A DNA stretch of 64,000 nucleotides from Arthrobacter sp. H-02-3 (GTDB lineage: Bacteria; Actinomycetota; Actinomycetes; Actinomycetales; Micrococcaceae): positions 92,882-156,881 of the forward strand of contig NZ_PYUI01000010.1 of assembly GCF_003097355.1 (NCBI RefSeq), in the 5' to 3' direction. The stretch's first letter is position 1. Each line of letters starts with the position of its first letter. Both the position numbers and the translations under genes were made by a program. This document shows, piece by piece, positions 41,159 to 50,866 of the stretch. Below the pieces are notes generated by a model, which had not been told where the DNA came from, did not search any database, and saw only the letters and a program-made list of their open reading frames with translations.

Positions 41159-42985
41159 TTAGCTGGCGATTCGCGCCGCGCTGGTCCGGGAGACGGTCGT
41201 GTAACCGAACCGGGAGCCCGTGACGCGGACGGTGAGCTTGGTGCCCTTGTCGGCGGTCCGGACCTTGTAAGTCGACTCCGTGGCGCCGGAGATCGGGACG
41301 CCGTTGCGCAGCCAGCGGTACGTGAAGGCAGTTCCCCAGGACCAGGTGCCCCGGTTCACGGTCAAGACGTTCCCGGCCTTGACGGTGCCTTCAATCGTCG
41401 GGATGGCCGACGTCAGGGGCAGACCCGCCACCCTCGCCGAAGCGGTGAGCGTCTGGCCGTTGCCGCCCGATGTAGTCGGGTTCACGTTGACCGAGAGCTT
41501 CGTGCCGGCGTCGGCCTTCGCCAGGATGTAGCTCCAGCCGTCGGCCCCGGCGATCTGGACGCCGTCGCGCAGCCAGTGGACGTCCGAGGTGATCCCCGAC
41601 CGGTCATACCAGGGGTCGGGAGTCAAGGTCACTTTCGACCCGACGGTCAGGGTCCCGCTAATGGCCCGCGTCGACTCACGCGCAGTCACGGGTTTGGGTG
41701 CGGTGACTTGTACCCAAGCGGTGGAGTAGCCGGGGGCGGAGGCGGCCACGAGGGCGGTGAGGGTCTTGCCCACTTGGGGCTGGTCCGGGGTGAACGTCGG
41801 GCCGCTGGACACGCTCTCCCCGGCCGAGGAGAACCAGTTGTAGGTGAATGTCAGCTTGTCGGAGGGTACGGACCAGGTGCCGGCCGACACCTTCATCACA
41901 GAGCCGGTCACGGAGTCCCCGGTCACGGCCGGCTTGGTGACGTTCGTCAGCTGCTTCAGCTCCCCGGCCGCCGGAACGGCGACCGCGTTGGAGTAGATGT
42001 GGGTGTCGTACCAAGTACCGGACTCAAGGACCAGGGTGTGGCCCTGGTCCTTGGCCGTGATCGTGTAGGTCAGCGCGGTGGCTCCGGAAATCGCGACGCC
42101 GTCGCGCAGCCACTGGTAGGTGTGCGGGCGCGGGCTGGAAGTCCAGGGAACATCATCAGCGGCGGTGAGGACGTCCCCCAGGCCGGTGCCGCCGGTGACC
42201 ACGGCGCCGGGGGCTGGATCGAAGTCAGAAACCTTTCGCTGTTTAGAGGTCACGGTGGCCGGCGTGAACCCGGGCGCGTGACCCGTGACCCTGACGCTGA
42301 ACAGCCCCGTTGAACGGCAGCCCCTCGGGTCGAACATGTCCGCGGTGGCACCCGGGATGGGCTTGCCGTCGCAGAACCACTGGTACTGGCGGTAGATGAC
42401 CGGTGCGCCCTTAAAATTCGCCCCACCGGACACGAGGCGGCTGGGCCTATCCGGGTGGGTGTTAAATGAATAGATACCAACGTACCCCGCATACACGACA
42501 GACGGGACGGTGCCGCCGGCGTTCGTGACAGGGGCGGTTTTGGTGGACTGCAGGGTCGTCTTTGCATAGCTCGGTGCTGCCGCCGTGGTCTTGACCCGGA
42601 TGCCCTTGCCGAGGTCCGCCGCGGTGAGCAGATAGGTGGGACCGGTGGCGCCCAGGACCGGCACGTCGTTGCGCAGCCACTGATGCGTGAGCGTCGCGTC
42701 GGCGGGATCCCAGTCACCGTCAACAACGGTCAGGGTGCTGCCGATCTGGAGGGCCCCGCTGATGCCGGGCCGCGGGCCGGCGACGGCACCGCCGTTGACC
42801 TGCACCGGGTACGGATGCCCGTCCGGCGCCGTGCAGAACCTGACGGAGTCGACCACCGGGCCGCAGGAGTCTGCGTTCGGAGTGGCCCACATTTCCTCAT
42901 CGGCCTGCGCCGGAACGGCGAGGCCCGCAAGCGAGAGAGCGGCGAGTGCCCCGGCGATACCGAGACGAATGGCCTGTGTTTTCAA
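41159..42985 (-). CDS. Secreted protein with six Ig-like WLRxGxxIxGAT repeats (downstream copy)
   Basis: A 608-residue protein with a signal peptide (residues 1-27, ending VPAQA) and six repeats of about 80-100 residues. Each has a beta-strand pattern with W(L/F)RDGVxIxGAT...Y.......D.G..L.V.V, as in WLRNDVPVLGATGPTYLLTA and WLRNGVPISGATESTYKVRT. This looks like tandem Ig-like or fibronectin-like modules of surface proteins, so a secreted binding or matrix role is possible; no sorting signal, catalytic domain or anchor is seen. The start TTG at 42985 has GGGGG upstream and matches the start of the paralogue at 45161. The last 75 residues are almost identical in both. Confidence 0.8.
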   Translation of the reverse strand: MKTQAIRLGIAGALAALSLAGLAVPAQADEEMWATPNADSCGPVVDSVRFCTAPDGHPYPVQVNGGAVAGPRPGISGALQIGSTLTVVDGDWDPADATLTHQWLRNDVPVLGATGPTYLLTAADLGKGIRVKTTAAAPSYAKTTLQSTKTAPVTNAGGTVPSVVYAGYVGIYSFNTHPDRPSRLVSGGANFKGAPVIYRQYQWFCDGKPIPGATADMFDPRGCRSTGLFSVRVTGHAPGFTPATVTSKQRKVSDFDPAPGAVVTGGTGLGDVLTAADDVPWTSSPRPHTYQWLRDGVAISGATALTYTITAKDQGHTLVLESGTWYDTHIYSNAVAVPAAGELKQLTNVTKPAVTGDSVTGSVMKVSAGTWSVPSDKLTFTYNWFSSAGESVSSGPTFTPDQPQVGKTLTALVAASAPGYSTAWVQVTAPKPVTARESTRAISGTLTVGSKVTLTPDPWYDRSGITSDVHWLRDGVQIAGADGWSYILAKADAGTKLSVNVNPTTSGGNGQTLTASARVAGLPLTSAIPTIEGTVKAGNVLTVNRGTWSWGTAFTYRWLRNGVPISGATESTYKVRTADKGTKLTVRVTGSRFGYTTVSRTSAARIAS

Positions 42986-43230
42986 TTGTTCCCCCAAGTC
43001 TTCGGGCCGGTCCCCCCGGGCCCATGATGATAGTAGCGCCCGGAATCGGTTTGCGGCTACGTCGCTGCAGGTCAGGGTGCAGGATTGATGGCCGTGGCCT
43101 CTTCGGTTCGCCCGGCACCAGAAGGTCGGCAAGGCCAGCCGGGTCGGCACCCGCAATGAGGAACTGCGTGCCGTCCTCCGCCACGACTACAGCTGAGCCG
43201 CGTTTCCACAGGGCCCGGGCACCCCGGCAA

Positions 43231-43263
43231 AGGAGGACCCGCCGTCACTGACGGGGTCCTCCT
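43231..43263. terminator. Terminator-like hairpin between the two repeat-protein genes
   Basis: AGGAGGACCC (43231-43240) pairs with GGGTCCTCCT (43254-43263), with CGTCA/TGACG able to extend the stem in the loop. It lies 26 bases after the stop of the 43290 gene on the minus strand, followed there by TTTGCC. Confidence 0.7.
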
Positions 43264-43289
43264 GCGTTGACGTCCGGGAAGGCCGCCAG

Positions 43290-45161
43290 TCAGCGGGCGA
43301 AGTACGCTCCGCTGGTCTGGGTGACGGTTGTGTAGCCGAGCCGGGAGCCCGTGACGCGGACGGTGATTTTGTTATCCCTGTCGGCCGTGCGGACCTTGTA
43401 AGTCGACTCCGTGGCTCCGGAGATCGGGACACCGTTGCGCAGCCAGCGGTACTTAAAGGCAGTGCCCGAAGTCCAGGTGCCGGGATTCGCGGTCACCACT
43501 GTCCCGGCCTTGACGGTGCCGGCGATCGTCGGCGTGGCCGAGCTCAACGCTGCAGCAGCCACCTTCGCCGAAGCGTCGACCGTCTGGATCTTTAGTGTCC
43601 GGCCGTCCAGCGTGGAGGTAACCCGGAGAGAGATTTTCTTGCCGAAGTCTGCCCCTACGAGGGTGTAGCGCCGACCGGTGGCCCCGGCAATCGGGGCACC
43701 GTCACGCAGCCACCGGCGGGACTCCTTCACCTCCGAATCACGGAAGGACCAGTCACCGGTGTAGGTGTAGAGCTCCATCCCCACGGTCGCGTTGCCCCGG
43801 ATGGCCGGGGCTTTGGTCTGGGTCGGGTCCGGCGCGGCCACGGGCTTGGGCGCGGTGACCTTTGCCCAGGCGGTGGTGTATCCGGGAGCGGTGGCGGTCG
43901 CTATGAGCGTGACCGTCGTCCCAAGCTGGGTCATGTTGGGGGTGAACATCGGACCGGCGGCCGATACCTTCCCGTCCGGGGACATCCAGTAGTAGATGAC
44001 GGTCAGGTTTTCGGCAGGTTCGGACCACGTGCCGGCCGTCGCGGTCATCGCCGTGCCAATCACGGCGTCACCGGTCAGGACAGGCTTGGTGACGTTCGTC
44101 AGCGGCTTCAGCTCAACCTTCGGGGGTGCCGGGGGTGCCGGGATGACGGTGCCCGCGGCCGGGGGGACGGTCACTGGGTTGGAGCTGGCCTCCGGTCCGC
44201 CAGACGTGGTCACCATCTCCAGGGTGTGGCCCTGGTCCTCGGCGGTGATCGTATAGGTCAGTTCGTTGGCGTCGGGAATTCGTATGCCGTCGCGCATCCA
44301 CTGGAAGCGGTGCTCATTCCAATCGCTGGTGTTCCGGTCTGTGTGGTCAAACCAGGGAAGGTCGACAGCGGTGAGGATGTCCCCCACCTCGGTGCCGCCG
44401 GTGACCACAGCGCCGGGCGTCTCGGGGGTGAAGGTTCCGCGGCTGGCTGCGGAGGTCACGGAGACCGGGTCGAGGCCGGCGGCGTAGCCGGTGACGCGGA
44501 GGCTGAGCAGCCCCGTCGGGCCCCACGTTGTCCTATCAAATCTTGGGGCAGTGGCGCCAGGGATGGGCGAGCCGTCACGGAGCCACTGATACCGGAACTG
44601 GACGCCATTCGGGCCCCAGTCCCCCAGCTGGGCGACGACGACGGGCCAGTATTCGCCGTCTTCTGCGCCCAGGGGTTCGAAGCCTACAGACCCCGCCCGG
44701 ACAGTCGGAACAGCGCCGGCGGCGTCCGTGATCGGCGGCGTCTTGGTCGACAGGGCGGTGGTTGCCTTGTACTCCGGAGCACGGCCCGTGGTCTTGACCC
44801 GGATGCCCTTTCCGAGGTCCGGCCTGGTCGGCCGGTACGTTGTACCGGTGGCGCCCAGGATCGGTACGTCGTTGCGCAGCCACTGGTGCATGAGCGTCGC
44901 GTTGGAGGGATCCCAGACGCCGTCGTAAACGGTGAGGGTGTTTCCGACCAGCAGGGCGCCCCCGATAATCGGCCGCGGGCCGGCAACCGGGGTGTTGACC
45001 ATCACCGGCTCCTGGCTCCCGTCCGGCGCCGTGCAGAGCTTGATCGAATCAACGATCGGGCCGCAGGACGGCACGAAGCCTGCGTGCGCCGGAACGGCGA
45101 GACCGGCAAGCAATGCGGTGAGGGCCCCGGCGGCGCCGAGACGGATGGCCATCTTTTTCAA
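43290..45161 (-). CDS. Secreted protein with six Ig-like WLRxGxxIxGAT repeats (upstream copy)
   Basis: A 623-residue paralogue of the 41159 product with the same design: signal peptide (ending VPAHA), a Cys pair near the start (SCGPIVDSIKLC), and six repeats such as WLRNDVPILGATGTTYRPTR, WLRDGSPIPGATAPRFDRTT and WLRNGVPISGATESTYKVRT. A Pro-rich linker (PAAGTVIPAPPAPPKVELK) splits repeats 3 and 4. The TTG start with GGGGGAACAA before it is the same as in the paralogue, and the leader is conserved for about 80 bases further up. The two genes are a tandem duplication, not a single operon, because a terminator and promoter-like leader lie between them. Confidence 0.8.
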   Translation of the reverse strand: MKKMAIRLGAAGALTALLAGLAVPAHAGFVPSCGPIVDSIKLCTAPDGSQEPVMVNTPVAGPRPIIGGALLVGNTLTVYDGVWDPSNATLMHQWLRNDVPILGATGTTYRPTRPDLGKGIRVKTTGRAPEYKATTALSTKTPPITDAAGAVPTVRAGSVGFEPLGAEDGEYWPVVVAQLGDWGPNGVQFRYQWLRDGSPIPGATAPRFDRTTWGPTGLLSLRVTGYAAGLDPVSVTSAASRGTFTPETPGAVVTGGTEVGDILTAVDLPWFDHTDRNTSDWNEHRFQWMRDGIRIPDANELTYTITAEDQGHTLEMVTTSGGPEASSNPVTVPPAAGTVIPAPPAPPKVELKPLTNVTKPVLTGDAVIGTAMTATAGTWSEPAENLTVIYYWMSPDGKVSAAGPMFTPNMTQLGTTVTLIATATAPGYTTAWAKVTAPKPVAAPDPTQTKAPAIRGNATVGMELYTYTGDWSFRDSEVKESRRWLRDGAPIAGATGRRYTLVGADFGKKISLRVTSTLDGRTLKIQTVDASAKVAAAALSSATPTIAGTVKAGTVVTANPGTWTSGTAFKYRWLRNGVPISGATESTYKVRTADRDNKITVRVTGSRLGYTTVTQTSGAYFAR

Positions 45162-45274
45162 TTGTTCCCCCAGGGTCTTCGGGCCGGTCCCCCTGGCCTC
45201 TTGATGATAGTAGCGCCATGACTTCTATGCCCCGCTATGTTGTTGCAGGTCAGGGGCCGGGATGACGGAGTAGT

Positions 45275-45370
45275 CTTCCACCGACCACAGGTTCAACGTC
45301 ACCATCATCGAAACTGGCACAGACTCTTACCGCCTCTCCCACACCAGAAAACAACAGCTGTCGGACTGAT
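45275..45370 (+). pseudogene. Possible fragment of an IstB-like (IS21 family) C-terminus
   Basis: The frame reads STDHRFNVTIIETGTDSYRL, then SHTRKQQLSD and a stop. The ETGT.SYRL ending resembles the C-terminus of IstB-type ATPases of IS21 elements. A stop codon stands just upstream in the same frame and no other part of the element is seen. The rest of the 450 bases between the repeat-protein gene and the tRNA terminator (45162-45573) shows no gene. Confidence 0.3.
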
Positions 45371-45573
45371 GCACAGGGTGCGGTATCTGCCGCCTAGGGT
45401 AGGCCTAGCTTGCTCTCAGCAGGACTTCGAAGGAATCGCGTGTTGACGGCATTCGGTCCCCCGGGACTTGCTGCTTGTCTGCATATTGTTTCTACGCCCC
45501 CAGATGCGCGACGGGCGGCATCGGTACTCCTGCAAAGCGTGTTGTAGGCGTGTCGTGCTCCGTTTTTGCACAC

Positions 45574-45617
45574 AAAAAACCCCTCCGTCCGGGCAAAATA
45601 GCCGGAACGGAGGGGTT
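45574..45617 (-). terminator. Rho-independent terminator after tRNA-Thr
   Basis: On the minus strand AACCCCTCCGTTCCGG pairs with CCGGACGGAGGGGTT, followed by TTTTTG. It lies three bases after the tRNA CCA end. Confidence 0.9.
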
Positions 45618-45619
45618 CG

Positions 45620-45696
45620 TGGGGCCCCCTGTCGGATTCGAACCGACGACCCCCGCTTTACAAGAGCGGTGCTCTGGCCAACTGAGCTAAGGAGGC
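45620..45696 (-). tRNA. tRNA-Thr (anticodon TGT)
   Basis: Read on the minus strand the cloverleaf is complete: acceptor GCCTCCT/AGGGGGC, D-arm with AGCTCAGTTGGCCAGAGC, anticodon stem CCGCT/AGCGG around the loop CTTGTAA with anticodon TGT, and T-arm with GTCGGTTCGAATCCGAC. CCA is encoded at 45622-45620. It reads ACA codons. Confidence 0.97.
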
Positions 45697-45840
45697 ATTC
45701 CTGCGGCCCGGCCTACCCACATCAGATGCAAAATGGGGCAGATATCAGGACGCTAGACAAGGGTAGCCCACCGACGCCCGGTGAGAAAAACGCGCAACGC
45801 CCCCGCCGCGAAGCAACGGCCAACGCGACGGCCACCAGGA

Positions 45841-45875
45841 AGGCCCGGCCCCCGAGAAAATCCGGGGCCGGGCCT
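45841..45875 (-). terminator. Terminator-like hairpin after the DsbA-like gene
   Basis: AGGCCCGGCCCC (45841-45852) pairs exactly with GGGGCCGGGCCT (45864-45875) around an 11-base A-rich loop. It follows the stop of the DsbA-like gene on the minus strand by 63 bases. Confidence 0.75.
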
Positions 45876-45938
45876 CGACTGCGGGCCTTTAATAGCTGCC
45901 CTCAACAGCCGCTTCAACTGCGGCCGCGTGATGTCCGG

Positions 45939-46829
45939 TTACTTCTTGGCGTCGACCGCGGCCTGGAGGTACTGGTCGAACGGGGTCTGGGCGCTGTCGC
46001 CGACGCCCCACTGCTTGCCTTCGACGAAGACGGTCGGGGTTCCGGTCACGCCGATCACCGCGGCCTCCTGGGTGGTGTGCTTAACCCACGGACGGAACGT
46101 CTTGTCATCCACGCACTGGTCGATGCTCTTGGCTCCGACGCCGGTGGCCATCTTCTTCAGCTCGGCATCGGAGAGCCCGGCGCTGCCTTCGGCCGGCTGC
46201 TTCGCGTACAACTGGTCGAAGAAGTCCGAGTACTTCTCCGGGGACTCGTTCACGACGCAGGCTGCAGCGGCGGCCGCGCGGGAGGAGTAGTTGGTGGTGG
46301 ACCGGCTGTCGAGGAAGCCGAGCGGGCGGTATTCCACCGTGATCTTGCCGTCATTGCGCAGCTTGGTGAGGGTCTCGTTGTACTGCGTCTCGAAGTTTTT
46401 GCAGACGGGGCAGATGAAGTCGACATAGAGGACCACCTTGACCGGCTTGCCGGCCTCAGCCTCGGCGCCCGGGGCCGTAACCGGCGACGGCGGCGTGGCC
46501 GGCGCGGCGGGGAGGTCGGACAGCTTCACCGTGGCCGGATCGGTCTTGGCAACCTGGTTGTTCGCCAGCAGGGTGACGCCGCCGTGGATGTTGCCGTTGG
46601 CCGGGGTGGGCCCCTCGTCGGCAACCGGGGCGTTGTTCTTGATGTTGGACGTGACAACCAGCGCCACAATCACGATGATGGCGACGACGGCGGCAACAAT
46701 GCCCCAGCCGATCAGCAGCTTGTTGCGCTTGTCCTTTTTCAGCTGCGCCTCGCGGATCTCACGGGCTTTCTCGCGCGCCGCAGCGGTGCGCTCTGCCTTA
46801 GACTGTCGGGGTTCGTTTGCGGGGCTCAT
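45939..46829 (-). CDS. Membrane-anchored DsbA-like thioredoxin-fold protein
   Basis: A 296-residue protein. A charged cytoplasmic part (residues 1-37) is followed by one membrane helix (about 38-60), a Pro-rich linker, and a DsbA-type thioredoxin domain. The active site is CPVC in VVLYVDFICPVCKNFETQYN; the cis-Pro loop is VTGTPTVFVEGKQW. A second Cys pair is in the helical insert (AACVV and DQCVD). It should act outside the membrane in forming or shuffling disulfide bonds, as the actinobacterial DsbA-like proteins do. The start at 46829 has GAGGAA before it. It is divergent from otsA. Confidence 0.88.
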   Translation of the reverse strand: MSPANEPRQSKAERTAAAREKAREIREAQLKKDKRNKLLIGWGIVAAVVAIIVIVALVVTSNIKNNAPVADEGPTPANGNIHGGVTLLANNQVAKTDPATVKLSDLPAAPATPPSPVTAPGAEAEAGKPVKVVLYVDFICPVCKNFETQYNETLTKLRNDGKITVEYRPLGFLDSRSTTNYSSRAAAAAACVVNESPEKYSDFFDQLYAKQPAEGSAGLSDAELKKMATGVGAKSIDQCVDDKTFRPWVKHTTQEAAVIGVTGTPTVFVEGKQWGVGDSAQTPFDQYLQAAVDAKK

Positions 46830-47009
46830 TGGTTCCTCGGGTCGTTCGGCCAGGGGCGGTCCACTCAGTGGCAACTTCATCATTTTAGGGGAGAAACCCG
46901 AGAACTTGCGCTTTCAAGTTTCCCTCCGCCTGCCCAACGGACGAATAGCCCGGAAGATTCCGTACAGCTAGGGTTGATAGACAGCCACGAGCGAGCCCAG
47001 GGGGCACCA

Positions 47010-48530
47010 ATGGAAGCAACGGACAGCGCCGATCACGGCGCACGAGACACCACTGAAGCGGCGAATACAGCCACCGACGGGGCAGCAACCGCTGCCGGAG
47101 CGGGGGGCCAGTTCGACTTCATCGTAGTGTCCAACCGGCTGCCCGTTGATCGTTGCTCTCCCGAGGACACGGGCTGCGAGGACGGCTGGCGCCGTTCCCC
47201 CGGCGGACTCGTGACGGCACTGGCTCCCATGATGACCAAGACGGACGGCGCCTGGGTGGGCTGGCACGGCGCGCCCGATGAAACGGTCAAGCCCTTCAGC
47301 CACGGCGGCATCGACCTGGTCCCGGTCCATCTCAGCACGGCCGACATCGAACTTTTCTACGAGGGCTTCTCCAACGCCACCTTGTGGCCGCTGTACCACG
47401 ACGTGATCGCCCCGCCGGAGTTCCACCGCACCTGGTGGGACTCCTACCGGAAGGTCAACCGGAGGTTCGCCGACGCCGTCGTTCACCACGCGGCCGAGGG
47501 GGCCACCGTGTGGGTGCAGGACTACCAGCTGCAGCTGGTCCCGAAGATGCTGCGGGAGGCCCGGCCGGACCTGAAGATCGGGTTCTTCAACCACATCCCG
47601 TTCCCGCCGCCGGAGATCTTCGCGCAGCTCCCGTGGCGCCGGGCAATCATCGACGGCCTGCTGGGCGCGGACCTCGTGGGCTTCCAGCGCAGCAGCGACG
47701 CCGGGAACTTCATGCGCTCCGCCCGCCGCTTCCTAGGCGCCAGCGTCAAGCAGCAGCAGGTGCACGTCAAGGGGAACGACGGTGACACCACCCACATCGC
47801 CCGCGCCCAGGCCTTCCCGATTTCCATCGACGTCAAGCAGATCAGCGAACTGGCGCGGAAGCCGGAAGTCATTGAGCGCGCCCGCCAGATCCGCCGGGAC
47901 CTCGGGAACCCGAAAACCATCCTTCTCGGCGTCGACCGCCTCGACTACACCAAGGGCATCCGCCACCGGCTCAAGGCCTACGAGGAGTTGCTCGCCGACG
48001 GCAAGGTCACCGTGCAGGACGCAACCCTGATCCAGGTGGCCAGCCCCAGCCGGGAACGCGTGGAGCAGTACCGCCTGCTCCGCGAAGAAGTCGAGGGCAC
48101 CGTCGGCCACATCAACGGCACCTACGACACCATGGAGAGCACCGCCGTCCGCTACCTCCACCACAGCTACCCCATCGAGGAGATGGTGGCGCTGTACCTC
48201 GCCGCGGACGTCATGCTGGTCACCGCGCTGCGCGACGGCATGAACCTCGTGGCCAAGGAATACGTCACCGCCCGGACAAACAACGACGGCGCGCTGGTGC
48301 TCAGTGAATTTGCCGGCGCCGCCGACCAGCTCAAACAGGCCCTGCTGATGAACCCGCACGACATCGACGGCCTCAAGGACACCATCATGAAGGCCGTCAA
48401 CATGCAGCCGGCCGAGTCCTCCCGGCGCATGCGCGCCATGCGCAAGCAGATCCTGGATCACGACGTCGACCTCTGGTCCTCGGACTTCCTGGCCGCCCTG
48501 GCCGAAAAGGTGGTGCGCGATGACTCCTGA
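47010..48530 (+). CDS. otsA: Trehalose-6-phosphate synthase OtsA
   Basis: A 506-residue GT20 enzyme that joins glucose from UDP- or ADP-glucose to glucose-6-phosphate. Family motifs: VVSNRLPVDR near the start, FNHIPFPPPEIFAQLPWRRA, LGVDRLDYTKGIRHRLKAYE and TALRDGMNLVAKEYV. The start at 47010 has AGGGG six to nine bases upstream; the frame is open back to 45468 but that stretch crosses the tRNA and other genes and is not coding. otsB overlaps its end by 11 bases, so both steps of trehalose synthesis are one unit. Confidence 0.96.
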   Translation: MEATDSADHGARDTTEAANTATDGAATAAGAGGQFDFIVVSNRLPVDRCSPEDTGCEDGWRRSPGGLVTALAPMMTKTDGAWVGWHGAPDETVKPFSHGGIDLVPVHLSTADIELFYEGFSNATLWPLYHDVIAPPEFHRTWWDSYRKVNRRFADAVVHHAAEGATVWVQDYQLQLVPKMLREARPDLKIGFFNHIPFPPPEIFAQLPWRRAIIDGLLGADLVGFQRSSDAGNFMRSARRFLGASVKQQQVHVKGNDGDTTHIARAQAFPISIDVKQISELARKPEVIERARQIRRDLGNPKTILLGVDRLDYTKGIRHRLKAYEELLADGKVTVQDATLIQVASPSRERVEQYRLLREEVEGTVGHINGTYDTMESTAVRYLHHSYPIEEMVALYLAADVMLVTALRDGMNLVAKEYVTARTNNDGALVLSEFAGAADQLKQALLMNPHDIDGLKDTIMKAVNMQPAESSRRMRAMRKQILDHDVDLWSSDFLAALAEKVVRDDS

Positions 48531-49356
48531 TGCCACCGGCAGGAATTCAGACACCAGTAATTCAGACACGGCCCCGCTCTCCCTCTCACCCGAATTGCTC
48601 GAGGCGGTGCGCCGTATCGCCGGCACCGAGCAGCTACTCGTGGCGATGGACTTCGACGGCACCATGGCCCCCCTCGTGGACCATGCGGCCGACGCCCGCG
48701 CCCTCCCGCGTTCGGCCGCGGCCTTCGCCGAGCTCACCGGACTTCCGCGGACGACGACGGCGCTCATCTCCGGGCGCGCCCTGGACAGCCTGCGGGCCGT
48801 TGCATCCCCGCCGGAACACACCCTGCTGATCGGCAGCCACGGCGCCGAGGTCTGGATGGGCCCCGGCTCTTCGGAACTGATGCTCGACGACGCCCAACGG
48901 AAACTCCTGGCCGAAGTCCGGAAGGAGCTTGAGGGAATCGTCGAACAGGCCCCCGGGACCCTGCTGGAAGACAAGCCGGCCGGCGTCGTCCTCCACACAC
49001 GGCTGGCCGCCGACGACGTCGCCGAGGACGCCGTCGCCGCGGCGCGGGCCGTCCTGCAGGACCGCAGCGGCGTCTTCCTCAAAACCGGCAACCGTGTTCT
49101 GGAGACCTCTGTGGTGCACGCCTCCAAGGGAGAGGGCATCGCTTTCCTGCGGCAGGCCACCGGAGCCACGGCGGTGGCCTTCGCAGGGGACGACACCACT
49201 GACGAGGACGCCCTGGCCAGCCTCATCCCGGGCGATCTCGGCGTGAAAGTCGGGCTTGATTTCACCCGGGCCGAGTTCCGGATCGAGTCGCCGGTGCACG
49301 TCTGCGAACTGCTCGAAGCCCTCCTCCGGGAGCGCAAACGCGCCGTCGGGGCCTGA
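48520..49356 (+). CDS. otsB: Trehalose-6-phosphate phosphatase OtsB
   Basis: A 278-residue HAD-type phosphatase. Motif I is MDFDGTMAPLVDHA around residue 44, motif III is in VHASKGEGIAFL, and motif IV is FAGDDTTDEDAL. It removes phosphate from trehalose-6-phosphate to give trehalose, a stress protectant and carbon store. It is coupled to otsA by overlap. Confidence 0.95.
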   Translation: MTPDATGRNSDTSNSDTAPLSLSPELLEAVRRIAGTEQLLVAMDFDGTMAPLVDHAADARALPRSAAAFAELTGLPRTTTALISGRALDSLRAVASPPEHTLLIGSHGAEVWMGPGSSELMLDDAQRKLLAEVRKELEGIVEQAPGTLLEDKPAGVVLHTRLAADDVAEDAVAAARAVLQDRSGVFLKTGNRVLETSVVHASKGEGIAFLRQATGATAVAFAGDDTTDEDALASLIPGDLGVKVGLDFTRAEFRIESPVHVCELLEALLRERKRAVGA

Positions 49357-49508
49357 ACCTCAAAGCGCCGGGGCCACGAAAAACGGCCGCCAAGCGGGCC
49401 TGGGTGGGCAGCATCACATGTGACATCCGTAACTTTTTGGCCCAATTGCCACAAATCTGACATACTCTGTTTGTGATGTGGCGCACAGCTACCGTGCGGC
49501 GTCACTGG

Positions 49509-49536
49509 ATACTCCTCGGCTTCGGCCGAGGAGTAT
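49509..49536 (+). promoter_or_regulatory. UUCG tetraloop hairpin in the leader of the ABC ATPase gene
   Basis: ATACTCCTCGGC, TTCG, GCCGAGGAGTAT form a perfect 12-pair stem closed by the very stable C(UUCG)G loop. No T-tract follows, so a simple terminator is unlikely. It starts 124 bases before the ATPase start codon and could stabilise the mRNA. Confidence 0.6.
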
Positions 49537-49632
49537 GCGCATGAAAACCCACAATTGAATTAACAACTGCATAAAAAGACCATTCACTACGGATCGTCCG
49601 GCACGTACCTGCCGGTGAAGGGATTGATAACT

Positions 49633-50715
<1,083 letters not shown>

Positions 50716-50740
50716 TCCCCACCGGCCCCCTAGGCTGCAA

Positions 50741-50783
50741 CCGACGGCGGTCCTCCCCCAGTGGAGGGCCGCCGTCGGGCTTT
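50741..50783 (+). terminator. Rho-independent terminator of the ABC ATPase gene
   Basis: CCGACGGCGG (50741-50750) pairs with CCGCCGTCGG (50769-50778), extended by CCTCCCC/GGAGGG in the loop, then GCTTT. It lies 25 bases after the stop. Confidence 0.85.
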
Positions 50784-50830
50784 AACTGCTCCGCGTTAGG
50801 CGCGGCACCATAAACACGGAAGAATTGACC

Positions 50831-50866
50831 CATGACCGAGGAAAACCCCACATGACCGAGGAAAAC
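50831..50866 (+). repeat. Duplicated start region with a 7-codon upstream ORF
   Basis: CATGACCGAGGAAAAC occurs at 50831-50846 and again at 50851-50866. The first ATG opens MTEENPT and stops with a TGA that overlaps the ATG of the DUF4032 gene (ATGA). Both starts also include GAGGA, so the first copy supplies the ribosome site of the second. Confidence 0.85.

Noticed and set aside
43080..43196. Short plus-strand frame ending GTRNEELRAVLRHDYS
   Set aside because: No start codon with a ribosome site and no recognised similarity; it may be a gene remnant but nothing supports a name.
45468..47009. Upstream extension of the otsA frame to a 1020-residue protein
   Set aside because: The extension crosses tRNA-Thr and the DsbA-like gene, and OtsA with a good ribosome site starts at 47010.
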